Below, piece after piece: positions 16,438 to 24,980 of a DNA stretch of 25,024 bases. Origin of the DNA: an uncultured Collinsella sp. Lineage in GTDB: Bacteria; Actinomycetota; Coriobacteriia; Coriobacteriales; Coriobacteriaceae. The notes beneath the pieces are model-generated. The model made no database searches, was not told the DNA's origin, and saw only the letters and a program-made list of their open reading frames with translations. Location of the stretch: the NCBI GenBank assembly GCA_902494765.1, contig CABUUK010000037.1, positions 1 through 25,024 of the forward strand, given 5' to 3'. How positions within the stretch are numbered: position 1 is the first letter of the stretch; every line of letters begins with the position of its first letter. The position numbers were made by a program, and so were the translations under genes.

Positions 16438-17820
16438 ATGCACAAGGTGTATTACCAGCCTGAGGGAATTTGGGTAGGCGACATCATGCCGTACGGCGAG
16501 GACGGCACGTTCTATCTCTATCATCAGCGTGACACGCGTAACCCCGAACCTTTCGGAGAGCCGTTTGGCTGGGCACTCGCTACGACCAAGGATTTCGTCA
16601 ACTACAAGGACTTTGGCGAGAGCCTTGAGCGTGGCGGCGACGAGGAAGTCGACCAGTACATTTATGCCGGCACGGTGTTTAAGGTGGGCGACAAGTACCA
16701 TGCGCTCTACACTGGTTGCAATCGCGATAAGGTCCGCGCACGTTTGATGAAGCAGGTTCTTCTTCACGCAACGAGCGACGACGCCGTCAAGTGGGAGAAG
16801 AACATCGCCGAGACGCTGCTTCCGCCCCAGGAGGGTTACGATGACCGCAACTGGCGCGATCCCTTTGTGCTTTGGGATGAGGAGAACGAAGAGTACATGC
16901 TCATCCTCGGCACGCGTGTGGGCGAGGACAAGCGTCTGATGACCGGCCGCCTGGTCAAGTTCACCTCCAAGGATCTGACCAACTGGGAGTTCCAGGGCGA
17001 CTGGTGGAACCCGGGCCTGTACACCATGTTTGAGATGCCTGATCTCTTTAAGATGGGCGACTGGTGGTACCTCGTCTTTTCCGAGTACAGCGACGGCAAC
17101 AAGACCCGTTACCGCATGTCCAAGTCCATCAACGGTCCTTGGATTACCCCCGCTGACGACTCCTTCGACGGCCGCGCGTACTACGCCGCTCGCACCGCAT
17201 TCGATGGCGAGCGTCGCGTTCTCTTTGGTTGGGTTCCTACGCGTGACGAGGGCGGCGACCCCAGCTCTTACCTATGGGGTGGCACCTTTATGCCCCTCGA
17301 GATCGTTCAGCGTGCCGACGGAACGCTCGGCACCAAGCTCCCCGACAGCATGCTTGGCGCCTTTGGCGAGGCTAAGGCAGTCGAGACCTTTGAGCTTTCC
17401 TGCGAGTCGGGCAAGGTCGAGCAGGTGCTCGCCGCAGATGCCGGCTCCACCTACTTGCTCGATGCCGACATTGAGCTCGGCGGTAACGCTGCCGGCTTCT
17501 CGGTCAAGTTCGCCGAGGACGCCGAGACCGGTCTTGCCTATGAGTTCCGCGCCAACCTGCGCGAGGGCAAGCTCGAGTTCACGCCGGCTCCCCAGTACCC
17601 GTGGTTCCAGGTCAACAACATGGGCCTCGAGCGTCCGTTGTTCTTTAAGGGCGAGGGCACTCACCATGTGCGTCTGGTCGTCGACGACGACATCGCGACC
17701 ATCTTTGTCGATGACGTTGCGCTCAACGCTCGCTTCTGCAACAAGCAGGGCCAGGGTGTGGCGCTTACCGTCACCGACGGTGCGCTCAAGTGCGCAAACG
17801 CAACGATCGCGTCTCTGTAG
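16438..17820 (+). CDS. Divergent GH32-family glycoside hydrolase
   Basis: 460-residue protein with a five-bladed beta-propeller GH32 N-terminus and a beta-sandwich C-terminus (about 310-460). The canonical W-M-N-D-P-N-G nucleophile block reads IWVGDIMPYG, keeping the Asp (residue 15) but losing NDPNG. NWRDPF (Arg140-Asp141) keeps the transition-state stabiliser. The E-C acid/base motif reads MFEMPDLF with Glu199 but no Cys. All three catalytic acids are present, so it is probably active, on a fructoside that may differ from sucrose. No signal peptide: cytosolic. The ATG at 16438 follows AAAGGA; a GTG start at 16420 is less likely. It is the first gene of the LacI-controlled locus. Confidence 0.85.
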   Translation: MHKVYYQPEGIWVGDIMPYGEDGTFYLYHQRDTRNPEPFGEPFGWALATTKDFVNYKDFGESLERGGDEEVDQYIYAGTVFKVGDKYHALYTGCNRDKVRARLMKQVLLHATSDDAVKWEKNIAETLLPPQEGYDDRNWRDPFVLWDEENEEYMLILGTRVGEDKRLMTGRLVKFTSKDLTNWEFQGDWWNPGLYTMFEMPDLFKMGDWWYLVFSEYSDGNKTRYRMSKSINGPWITPADDSFDGRAYYAARTAFDGERRVLFGWVPTRDEGGDPSSYLWGGTFMPLEIVQRADGTLGTKLPDSMLGAFGEAKAVETFELSCESGKVEQVLAADAGSTYLLDADIELGGNAAGFSVKFAEDAETGLAYEFRANLREGKLEFTPAPQYPWFQVNNMGLERPLFFKGEGTHHVRLVVDDDIATIFVDDVALNARFCNKQGQGVALTVTDGALKCANATIASL

Positions 17821-17865
17821 CGGCAACGAACCGTTTTATGATTTAGAAAAGGAATGGAGAGGAAC

Positions 17866-19317
17866 ATGGACTACAAGGCAGTGTCCCAGCAAGTCGTCGA
17901 CAACGTCGGCGGACTGGAGAACATCGAGGGCGCCACGCATTGCGTGACCCGTCTACGTCTGGTGCTCAAGGATACGAGCAAATACAACAAGGCCGAGCTC
18001 GAGAACATCGATGGCGTCAAGGGCGTGCTGTACAACAGCGGCCAGCTCATGATCATCTTCGGTACCGGTACCGTCAACAAGGTTTACGATGAGTTTATGG
18101 CTCTGACGGGCGTTAAGGAGATCAGCGCTTCCGAGGTCAAGGGCGCCGAGGCGGACAAGAAGGGCAAGTTCTTCTCGGTCCTCAAGGTATTCTCGGACAT
18201 CTTTATCCCCATCATTCCCGCCTTCGTCGGCGCTGCAATCATCATCGGCCTTAAGTCGCTGATCGTTGCCAACGGCCTCTTTGGCATGGAGGGCAGCCTC
18301 GCCGATCACAGCGAGTTCCTCAAGAACCTCGCAAGCTTCTTTGCCATTATCGCCACCACGTTTGACTACCTGCCTGTCCTGGTTATGTACAGCGCAGTCA
18401 AGCGTTTTGGCGGTAACCCGATCCTGGGCATCCTCGTCGGTATCGTCATGGTTCACCCGAGCCTTATGAACCGCAACACGTTCGTTATGGACCCGACGGG
18501 TGCTGAGTACTGGAACTTTGGTCCGCTCTCCATTCCCATGGTTGCTTTCCAGGGCGGCGTGTTCCCTGCAATTCTGACCGCCTGGTTTATGGCCAAGGTC
18601 GAAAAGATTGCCCAGAAGTACATCCCCGAGGTCGTTTCGTTCGTCTTTGTCCCGACCGTTACCCTGATTCTTGCTAACGTCGCCCTGTTCACCGTGTTCG
18701 GCCCGCTCGGTAACCTGATCGGTGACGTCCTCGCCGGCGTAATCGATATCCTGTACAACAGGATGGGCGTCTTTGGTGCCTTTGTCTTCGCCGCGTTCCT
18801 GCAGCCGCTCGTCGTTACCGGTACGCATCAGTTCATCCAGGGTATCGAGGCAAACCTTGTTGCCACGACTGGCTTCAACTACATCCAGGCCATCTGGTCG
18901 GTTTCCATCATCGCCCAGGGCGGCGGCGCCATCGGTATGTACCTCATTCACAAGAAGCACTCCAAAGAGCGCAACATCTGCATGTCGTCCTTTATCCCGA
19001 CGCTGGTCGGAATCTCCGAGCCCGCTATCTTTGCTGCAAACATGCGCTATTCGATCATTCCGTTCATCTGCGCATGCATCGGTGCAGGCTGCGGCGGTGC
19101 CTTCGTCAAGCTCTTTGAGGTGCGCGCTATCGGTCAGGGTCTGACCGGCGTGCTTGGCCTGCTCATCGTCACGCCCGAGACTCTCGTGTGGTATGTGGCT
19201 GGCAATCTCATCGCCTTTATCGTGCCGATCGTCTTGATCTTTGCCTACAACAAGGCAAAGGGCGTTCCGACCACCGATGAAGAGGGCGCTGGCGCTGGCT
19301 TCGACGTTAGCTTCTAG
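17866..19317 (+). CDS. PTS sucrose/beta-glucoside-type transporter, EIIBC
   Basis: Membrane permease that imports and phosphorylates a sugar. The 483 residues hold an EIIB domain (1-85; phosphorylated Cys26 in ATHCVTRLRL) and an EIIC domain (about 105-470) with repeated hydrophobic segments (IFIPIIPAFVGAAIIIG, then ILGILVGIVMVHPSL) and the GISEPAIFA motif. There is no EIIA domain, so a general glucose-type EIIA must donate phosphate. The best match in type is the sucrose/trehalose subfamily, consistent with GH32 genes on both sides. The ATG at 17866 follows GGAGAGG; an upstream in-frame ATG overlaps that site. It is 45 bases after the first GH32 gene, in the same operon. Confidence 0.9.
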   Translation: MDYKAVSQQVVDNVGGLENIEGATHCVTRLRLVLKDTSKYNKAELENIDGVKGVLYNSGQLMIIFGTGTVNKVYDEFMALTGVKEISASEVKGAEADKKGKFFSVLKVFSDIFIPIIPAFVGAAIIIGLKSLIVANGLFGMEGSLADHSEFLKNLASFFAIIATTFDYLPVLVMYSAVKRFGGNPILGILVGIVMVHPSLMNRNTFVMDPTGAEYWNFGPLSIPMVAFQGGVFPAILTAWFMAKVEKIAQKYIPEVVSFVFVPTVTLILANVALFTVFGPLGNLIGDVLAGVIDILYNRMGVFGAFVFAAFLQPLVVTGTHQFIQGIEANLVATTGFNYIQAIWSVSIIAQGGGAIGMYLIHKKHSKERNICMSSFIPTLVGISEPAIFAANMRYSIIPFICACIGAGCGGAFVKLFEVRAIGQGLTGVLGLLIVTPETLVWYVAGNLIAFIVPIVLIFAYNKAKGVPTTDEEGAGAGFDVSF

Positions 19318-19360
19318 TTGAGCCGTTCAGCGTAACGTGCGGATAAGTCCATTTGAGGAG

Positions 19361-19390
19361 GGGCGTTCGGCTCGTGTGAGTCGAGCGTCC
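19361..19390 (+). promoter_or_regulatory. Intercistronic hairpin between PTS and second GH32 genes
   Basis: 19361-19373 can pair with 19378-19390 along 13 positions (three of them G-T) around GTGT. Only a short pyrimidine stretch follows, so it may attenuate or process the operon transcript rather than end it. Confidence 0.4.
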
Positions 19391-19412
19391 TTCCCTATAG
19401 ACGAGAAGGCCA

Positions 19413-20861
19413 ATGGCGATGTTTAATCAAAAAAATAAGGTGACACGCGCGGACTATGAGCGGTGGCGAGCCGGACAGGATGAGACGGCGGCTCGCATCG
19501 CGTCCGACCCCGATAGACTCCTGTTCCATGTGGAGCCTGAGCTTGGCTGGCTCAACGACCCCAACGGTTTGGTGCAGATTGGTGATACGTATCACATCTA
19601 TCACCAATACGATCCGTTCGATGCTGCGCATGGCGGTCCAGTGCTTTGGAACCATCTGACGACAAAGGATTTTGTGACGTACGAGAATCACGGCCCCGCG
19701 CTGTTCCCCGATTCCGATTTGGATTCGAACGGAGCGTATTCTGGTTCTGCCTTTGTACGTGATGGCAAGATTCACTACTTCTATACCGGCAACGTCAAGC
19801 ATTTTGATCGCGATGATTACGACTACGTGTTGACGGGTCGTGAGCAAAACCAGATTCATATGGTTGCGGAGAACCCCGACGAATTGGGCGAGAAGCGCAT
19901 AGCTGTTGGACCGGTCGATTACCCCGACGATATCGGTACGCACGTGCGCGACCCCAAGATCCTTGAGCACGATGGTATCTACTACATGGTTCTGGGCGCT
20001 CGTACGAAAGACGACCGCGGCTGCGTGCTTGTCTATACCTCGCGCGATCTAGAGGACTGGAACTATGCGACGCGTATTGAGCTGGGCGAGAAGTTTGGCT
20101 TTATGTGGGAGTGCCCCGATCTGTTTGAGCTCGATGGTGAGCTTGTTCTCGTTTGCTGTCCGCAGGGTGTGCCTGCCGATGGTTGGCGTTACCGCAATCC
20201 GCATAAGTGCGTGTGGTTCCCCATCGAGGCCGATTGGGAGGCGCCGAGCTTTAAAATCGTCGGGCAGGGCATGCCCCCGATGGTCGATGCCGGTTTTGAT
20301 TTCTATGCTCCGCAGTCCTTTGAGGATGCTGCAGGCCGGCGTTTGATGATCGGATGGTCGGGTTGCCCCGATGCGACGGCGGAAAACCCGACGGTGGCGC
20401 GCGGGTGGCAGTGCGCGTTGACGGTGCCGCGAGAGCTGAGCATGCGCGATGGTAAGCTCTGCCAGCAGCCGGCGCACGAGATTGAGAGGATGCGCGGCGA
20501 CTGCGTTCGCGCGACAGGCGGTGAAACCGTTGAGGAGCCGGGCCGCCTGTTTGATCTTGTGGTTTCCTGTGAGGGCACCAAGATGGTCGAGCTCGAAATC
20601 CGCAAGGGTGTCTTTGTGCGCTATGCAGGCGGGATGCTTACCCTCGACATGGGTGACGAAGGCTATGGGCGCGACCAGAGGTCGATCGAGCTCAGCGAGC
20701 TTCGCGACCTGCGCGTGCTTTCGGACACTACGATTGTCGAGATTTTTGCAAATGGCGGCGAGGCGGCACTTACGAGCCGTACCTATTCGCCGGCGGTTTC
20801 GGCGATGGGGTTGCATGCCGAGGGCGCGGCATCGATGAATTTCTACCGCCTCGTGCATTAA
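19413..20861 (+). CDS. scrB: GH32 sucrose-6-phosphate hydrolase / beta-fructosidase
   Basis: Cytosolic hydrolase cleaving the fructosyl bond of phosphorylated sucrose delivered by the adjacent PTS, giving glucose-6-phosphate and fructose. All three GH32 signatures are canonical: WLNDPNG (nucleophile Asp49), HVRDPK (Asp180) and MWECPDLF (acid/base Glu233). The 482-residue length and C-terminal beta-sandwich (about 360-482, with TIVEIFANGGEAALTSRTY) are typical of ScrB. No signal peptide. The ATG at 19413 is close to the GAGAAGG site; a second ATG at 19419 has better spacing and may be the true start. The specificity is inferred from context; a short-fructan hydrolase is possible. Confidence 0.88.
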   Translation: MAMFNQKNKVTRADYERWRAGQDETAARIASDPDRLLFHVEPELGWLNDPNGLVQIGDTYHIYHQYDPFDAAHGGPVLWNHLTTKDFVTYENHGPALFPDSDLDSNGAYSGSAFVRDGKIHYFYTGNVKHFDRDDYDYVLTGREQNQIHMVAENPDELGEKRIAVGPVDYPDDIGTHVRDPKILEHDGIYYMVLGARTKDDRGCVLVYTSRDLEDWNYATRIELGEKFGFMWECPDLFELDGELVLVCCPQGVPADGWRYRNPHKCVWFPIEADWEAPSFKIVGQGMPPMVDAGFDFYAPQSFEDAAGRRLMIGWSGCPDATAENPTVARGWQCALTVPRELSMRDGKLCQQPAHEIERMRGDCVRATGGETVEEPGRLFDLVVSCEGTKMVELEIRKGVFVRYAGGMLTLDMGDEGYGRDQRSIELSELRDLRVLSDTTIVEIFANGGEAALTSRTYSPAVSAMGLHAEGAASMNFYRLVH

Positions 20862-21013
20862 CCGTGCATGGGGCACGATTGGACTTGCTGGGCGAAATGA
20901 ATCGCAGTTGCCGCGGCCAACTACCGTTTATCGCGTATAGCGACCGTTTGCGGAGTAAGTAACACTTAGTAATAAACCGTGTAGAATCTCAGGTTAGCAC
21001 GGAGTTTTCCAGG

Positions 21014-21056
21014 GAGACGCTGTCCTTTGTTGTGTGCAAGGGGCGGCGTCTCTTTG
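21014..21056 (+). terminator. Hairpin with short T-tract upstream of degV
   Basis: GAGACGC (21014-21020) pairs with GCGTCTC (21046-21052), with an inner CCTT/AAGG pairing, followed by TTT. It lies between the scrB and degV genes and may end the fructoside transcript. Confidence 0.4.
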
Positions 21057-21137
21057 GCGCTTAGATGCTGTTGCACAACAGCGCGGTGGGCTGTGCTTGA
21101 TATTGGAAAGTCGACGTTGAGATGGGTCGTGATAATA

Positions 21138-21992
21138 ATGGGCAAGTACGTAATCGTGGTTGAGTCTGGGTCGGATGTGACGCCGGAGCTTTGCGAACGC
21201 TACGGTATCGTGCGCGTGCCTATGCATGTCACGATTGGTGACGAGACCGTCGAGGACGGCTCCATCGACCCGCTCGAGATTTACTCGCGCTGCAATGAGT
21301 TTGGCGTGATGCCCAAGACCAGTGGCTGTGCGCCGGCGGATTTTGCTCACGTGTATGACCGCATTCATGCCGAGCAGCCCGACGCGACCATTTTGCATCT
21401 CGCGTACTCCGAGGTCACGACCTGCTCGCATCAATCATCGAAGATCGCCGCCAAGGGTCGCGACTACGTCTACTCCATGGACACGCGTTTTGTCTCGGTG
21501 GGCCAGTCGCTCGTTGTCGTCGAGACCGCCAAATACATCGAGGCTCACCCCGATGCCACCGTCGACGAGATCTTTGCTTTTACGAATTCCGTCATGGACC
21601 GTGTGCTGCTGGGCTTTGTTCCTACCGACCTAGCCTTCCTTAAGGCGGGCGGCCGCTTGTCCAACGTCGCGTTCCTGGGCGCCCACCTGCTCAAAATCAA
21701 GCCCTGTATTGAGGTGACGGACGGCAAGTTCGTGGCGACTAAGAAGTTCCGCGGCTCTATGCTCAAATGCGCCCGCGCCTTTATTGACCACATGGTTGCG
21801 AAAGGCGAGATTGACTACTCGCACATTGGCTTGGCGTATTCGGTGGGCCTTTCACAGGAGCTGCGCGACGACATGGAAGTCTATGCGCACGACCTGGGCT
21901 TTGAGGACGTTACCTGGACTCAGGTCGGCGGTGTGATCTCGAGCCATTGCGGCCCGACCGCCTTCGGCGCGGTGCTCACGCTTAAAGCGTAA
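21138..21992 (+). CDS. DegV-family fatty-acid-binding protein (FakB-like)
   Basis: 284-residue cytosolic protein of the DegV fold, which binds a fatty acid for phosphorylation by a FakA kinase. Signatures are VIVVESGSDVTPELCERYGI with a VPMHVTIGDE strand, the TSGCAPADF loop, VYSMDTRFVSVGQ, and FLKAGGRLSN with the FKAGGR-like motif, then LLKIKPCIEVTDGK. ATG 21138 is chosen because the homology begins there; the longer frame from 21027 runs through a hairpin. The ribosome binding site is weak (GAGATGGG). No fakA is seen nearby, and no regulatory site is evident. Confidence 0.88.
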   Translation: MGKYVIVVESGSDVTPELCERYGIVRVPMHVTIGDETVEDGSIDPLEIYSRCNEFGVMPKTSGCAPADFAHVYDRIHAEQPDATILHLAYSEVTTCSHQSSKIAAKGRDYVYSMDTRFVSVGQSLVVVETAKYIEAHPDATVDEIFAFTNSVMDRVLLGFVPTDLAFLKAGGRLSNVAFLGAHLLKIKPCIEVTDGKFVATKKFRGSMLKCARAFIDHMVAKGEIDYSHIGLAYSVGLSQELRDDMEVYAHDLGFEDVTWTQVGGVISSHCGPTAFGAVLTLKA

Positions 21993-22023
21993 GGTCTAGC
22001 GTCTATCGATTTCTATTGCCTCG

Positions 22024-22060
22024 GCGGCGGGCGGGTTGCGATAGCCCTCCTGCCGCTCTT
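22024..22060 (+). terminator. Probable terminator of degV
   Basis: 22024-22035 and 22045-22056 pair along 12 positions with one mismatch and one G-T pair, followed by TCTT. It lies about 30 bases after the degV stop. Confidence 0.45.
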
Positions 22061-22179
22061 GCGTGGGGCCAAATAGGACAACCCAATCGACCACTAAACC
22101 GTTTCACCATCATGCGTATGGGCTAGAATGGCTCTGGCATTAAAATTGGCAAAAACCAAAGAGAGGCAAGGTAGCGGGA

Positions 22180-22998
22180 ATGGCTGAGATGACGCTTGAG
22201 GGAGTGGACGCTCGTCCCGAGGACTCTGCGTTTGCCCTAGGCCGCGTGCATTCGATTGAGACGATGGGAACGGTCGATGGTCCCGGCATTCGCTTTGTGG
22301 TATTTGTCCAAGGTTGCCCCATGCGCTGCGCGTATTGTCACAATCCCGATACTTGGTCGGTTAACGGCGGCACGATGGTGACCGTCGAGCATCTGATGGA
22401 CGAATTCCAGAGCAACCATGAGTTCTATCGCAGTGGCGGCATTACCGTTTCGGGCGGCGAGCCGCTCCTACAGCCTGAGTTTTTGGCTGACCTGTTCCGT
22501 GCAATGCACAACAACCCCGATGGTCGCGTGCATACCTGCCTTGACAGCTGCGGTTATGCGTTTGATCCCAACCACCCCGAGAAGTTCGATGCCGTTCTCA
22601 ACGAGACCGACATGGTGCTGCTCGACATTAAGCATGCCGATCCGGTTGAGCATAAAAAGCTGACCGGTTGCGATCCCGCACGCATTCTGGCGTTTGGCGA
22701 TGAGCTGGCGCGTCGCAAGATTAAGGTCGTTATCCGCCACGTGGTGGTGCCGGGCATTACCGACACGGTAGAGGAGTGCGAGGCACTCGGTCGTCTAATC
22801 GCCCCGTGGCATAACGTGGTCGGCCTGGAGATGCTGCCGTATCACACGATGGGTGTCGTCAAGTACGAGCAACTGGGCATCCCCTATAAGCTCGAGGGCG
22901 TGCCCCAGATGGATACCGCGCGCATGCCCGAGCTGCGCAATGCCGTTATGGCCGGCATGAAAAAGCGCCGCACGGAACTCAGAAACGCCATCGGCTAG
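22180..22998 (+). CDS. pflA: Pyruvate formate-lyase activating enzyme (radical SAM)
   Basis: Radical-SAM enzyme that uses S-adenosylmethionine and a [4Fe-4S] cluster to abstract hydrogen from the glycine of pyruvate formate-lyase. The 272 residues show FVVFVQGCPMRCAYCHNPDTW with the cluster motif C-x3-C-x2-C at Cys46, Cys50 and Cys53. ITVSGGEPLLQPEF (SAM amino-group site) follows, then HTCLDSCGY, LLDIKHADP and VIRHVVVPGITD. It is slightly longer than E. coli PflA because of an N-terminal ~20-residue extension. It is not linked to the split pyruvate formate-lyase genes (7.2 kb upstream) and appears monocistronic. Its target here would be the separate 83-residue glycyl-radical protein. Confidence 0.93.
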   Translation: MAEMTLEGVDARPEDSAFALGRVHSIETMGTVDGPGIRFVVFVQGCPMRCAYCHNPDTWSVNGGTMVTVEHLMDEFQSNHEFYRSGGITVSGGEPLLQPEFLADLFRAMHNNPDGRVHTCLDSCGYAFDPNHPEKFDAVLNETDMVLLDIKHADPVEHKKLTGCDPARILAFGDELARRKIKVVIRHVVVPGITDTVEECEALGRLIAPWHNVVGLEMLPYHTMGVVKYEQLGIPYKLEGVPQMDTARMPELRNAVMAGMKKRRTELRNAIG

Positions 22999-23020
22999 CG
23001 AGCCATATTCGCTCCCCAAA

Positions 23021-23053
23021 GGCACTCATTGGGGACAGACTTAAATGAGTGCC
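23021..23053. repeat. 10-bp hairpin sharing a core with 4263-4324
   Basis: GGCACTCATT (23021-23030) and its exact complement (23044-23053) flank a loop starting GGGGACAGACTTA. The TTGGGGAC...CTTA core also occurs in the left arm of the hairpin at 4263, suggesting a common repeat family. Confidence 0.55.
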
Positions 23054-23089
23054 CCTGGGCACCAAGTTGATTGCCAAAGAGCCCCGTCA

Positions 23090-23156
23090 AGTTGCGGTGG
23101 AATAGTTCTTGTTTTTCGGCTTATGCCGCCCAAACAGGAACTATTTCACCGCAACT
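23090..23156. repeat. Long hairpin, 25-base arms with CGGC/GCCG cap
   Basis: Arms 23090-23114 and 23132-23156 pair at 23 of 25 positions. The loop itself contains CGGC-TTAT-GCCG. Layout and part of the arm sequence (GTGGA.TA) parallel the hairpin at 4192-4259. No classical T-run follows, so it is a structural repeat, though it may serve as a terminator for pflA. Confidence 0.7.
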
Positions 23157-23259
23157 GCGTTTTGGGCAAAGATACGCAACAGAATCGGTGTTTTTGCATA
23201 GAAACGCCTTTTTATTGTTTAGAGACACCTTAAACGCGACTGAATATCTTTGGAAAGAA

Positions 23260-23394
23260 ATGCCTGCTATCGACATCGATGGCCGTACCTATGTCATGAG
23301 CGTCATGACATCGATGCCATGGAGTGACCGTTCGAGCGAGGTTACGGCCGCGATTGCAAAGGCTCTGTTTGATACGCGAGCTGCACTGGCTTAG
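23260..23394 (+). CDS. Possible small protein (44 aa)
   Basis: Begins MPAIDIDGRTYVMSVMTSMP and ends KALFDTRAALA. It is not recognised. GGAAAG lies only about 2 bases before the ATG, which is too close for a good site, but codon use resembles neighbouring genes. It could be the tail of a lost gene. Low confidence that it is translated. Confidence 0.3.
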   Translation: MPAIDIDGRTYVMSVMTSMPWSDRSSEVTAAIAKALFDTRAALA

Positions 23395-23472
23395 CGTGTT
23401 CGTTTGGCGAGGTCAAACAAAATGCTGGTACCATACCTTGGTTGAGAATTTCGTATAGGTTTGGGGAATGGT

Positions 23473-24213
23473 ATGGCTACCATCGCGATTATCGGTGCGC
23501 TCGAAAAAGAGATCATGCAGATTAAGGAAGAGCTGAGCGACGTTTGCGAGGCACGGGAGGCAGGCTTGACCGTTGTGAGCGGTGAGCTCGACGGCCTGAC
23601 AGTTGTCGCCACAACGGCGGGCATGGGCACGGTGAACGCCGCCGCTGCAACACAGCACCTCATTAGCAAGTATGCTCCGCAGGCTGTTGTGTTTTCGGGC
23701 ATTGCGGGCGGTTTGAACCCCAAGCTCCATATCGACGACGTGGTCATTGGCAAACGCCTACGCTATCTGGATACCGATACCGCGCTTATCGCCGAGTCCG
23801 CACCGGGGCTCGAGGAGTTTGGCTCGACGCCCGCGCTGGTCGATATTGCCGCCGACGTGCTTGCTGAGCGTGGGTTTGTTGACGCTTCGAAAAATGCAGT
23901 CGCTTCGAACGAGGGCACCAAGCAGTTCCTGGTCGGCACGATTGCCACGGGTAACCGCTTTGTGACGGGCGCCACCATGCGCAACGACGCTATCGAGGCG
24001 ACGCATGCCGATTGTGTCGGCATGGAGGGCGCGGCAATTGCCCATGTCGCAACCAAAAATGGTGTCGATTGCCTGGTGTTGCGCGCTATCAGCGATAATT
24101 GTGACGAGGCGTACGATGCAATTTGCGAGCGAGAGTTCGATCTGTTCGAGTACGCGCGTGTCGCAAGTGACATTACGCTCGATATCGTCCGCCGCATTGC
24201 CGCTGCGCAATAG
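23473..24213 (+). CDS. mtnN: 5'-methylthioadenosine/S-adenosylhomocysteine nucleosidase
   Basis: Hydrolyses the glycosidic bond of MTA and SAH, releasing adenine, to recycle the products of SAM-dependent methylation, polyamine and radical-SAM reactions (cytosolic). The 246 residues show IAIIGALEKEI (catalytic Glu13, matching E. coli Glu12), TTAGMGTVNAAAATQ, VVFSGIAGGLNPKL, VGMEGAAIAHVA and LRAISDNCDEAYD (catalytic Asp208). The ATG at 23473 has GGGGAA upstream; a longer in-frame form would start with TTG. It is 38 bases upstream of engB and probably co-transcribed with it. Confidence 0.93.
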   Translation: MATIAIIGALEKEIMQIKEELSDVCEAREAGLTVVSGELDGLTVVATTAGMGTVNAAAATQHLISKYAPQAVVFSGIAGGLNPKLHIDDVVIGKRLRYLDTDTALIAESAPGLEEFGSTPALVDIAADVLAERGFVDASKNAVASNEGTKQFLVGTIATGNRFVTGATMRNDAIEATHADCVGMEGAAIAHVATKNGVDCLVLRAISDNCDEAYDAICEREFDLFEYARVASDITLDIVRRIAAAQ

Positions 24214-24251
24214 CGCGTCTATTTGTAAGAACCTACGACCAAGGAGTGTCC

Positions 24252-24842
24252 ATGGCCGATTCCATTAACTACCAGCTTGCCAAGTTCGTCGCCAGCTATG
24301 GCAAGGTTTCGCAGATTCCCGAGTCCACCTGCCCCGAGGTGAGCTTTGTCGGCCGCTCCAACGTGGGCAAGTCGTCGATTATGAACAAACTATTTGGCCG
24401 CAAGAACCTAGTCAAGGTTTCCAGTACGCCGGGCAAGACGAGCAACATCAACTTCTTTGAGGCCGATGACGTGCATTTCGTGGACCTGCCGGGTTACGGT
24501 TTCGCCCGTCGCTCCAAGGCCGAGCGCGACCGCTGGGCCGAGCTTATCGGCGACTTTTTCGACTCCGAGCGCAGCTTTAACTTGGTCGTCTCGCTGGTGG
24601 ACATTCGTCACGACCCCAGCAAGCTCGACCACGACATGATCGACTACCTACAGGGCAACGAGTTCAACTTTATCGTTTGCCTCACCAAAGCCGACAAGCT
24701 CAGCCGCACCCAGCAGGCCCGCCAGGCAGCAGCCATCAAAAAGCAGCTCAACGTTCCGGCCGAGAACGTGATCATCACAAGCTCCCAGACCGGCACCGGC
24801 ATCGATGAGCTTAAGCGCCGCATTGCCGAGGCCTGCCTCTAG
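24252..24842 (+). CDS. engB: Ribosome biogenesis GTP-binding protein EngB (YsxC/YihA)
   Basis: Essential TRAFAC GTPase that helps assemble the large ribosomal subunit. The 196 residues carry G1 GRSNVGKSS (34-42), G2 around STPGKTSNIN, G3 DLPGYGFA (78-85), G4 TKAD (145-148) and G5 SSQTGTGI. Length and motif spacing are standard for the family. The ATG at 24252 follows AAGGAG with 5-base spacing; an upstream in-frame GTG overlaps that site. It follows mtnN closely in the same direction. Confidence 0.95.
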   Translation: MADSINYQLAKFVASYGKVSQIPESTCPEVSFVGRSNVGKSSIMNKLFGRKNLVKVSSTPGKTSNINFFEADDVHFVDLPGYGFARRSKAERDRWAELIGDFFDSERSFNLVVSLVDIRHDPSKLDHDMIDYLQGNEFNFIVCLTKADKLSRTQQARQAAAIKKQLNVPAENVIITSSQTGTGIDELKRRIAEACL

Positions 24843-24845
24843 TAA

Positions 24846-24868
24846 GGGCTCCAGCCTAGCAAGAGCCC
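24846..24868 (+). terminator. Weak hairpin after engB
   Basis: GGGCTC (24846-24851) pairs with GAGCCC about 11 bases later. An A-rich rather than T-rich stretch follows on the plus strand, so it is a weak candidate for the end of the mtnN-engB transcript. Confidence 0.3.
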
Positions 24869-24980
24869 CTATCAATAAAAAACAAAACTATCAGCCCGGC
24901 GACTTTCCAGAGCGTAGGTCCCTGTAGCCGCCGCCGGTGAAGTTAACATAGGGGAGGCCAGGGGGCTTTGCCCCCAAATC

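Larger units (their letters stand above)
22999..23472. other. Intergenic stretch with two hairpins and a possible small frame
   Basis: Contains hairpins at 23021-23053 and 23090-23156, then about 100 relatively AT-rich bases, then a 44-codon frame at 23260-23394. No RNA gene was recognised. Confidence 0.5.

Noticed and set aside
21027..21137. N-terminal extension of the DegV protein from an upstream in-frame start
   Set aside because: The extension is translated from a hairpin region and has no counterpart in the family; the protein family start matches the ATG at 21138.
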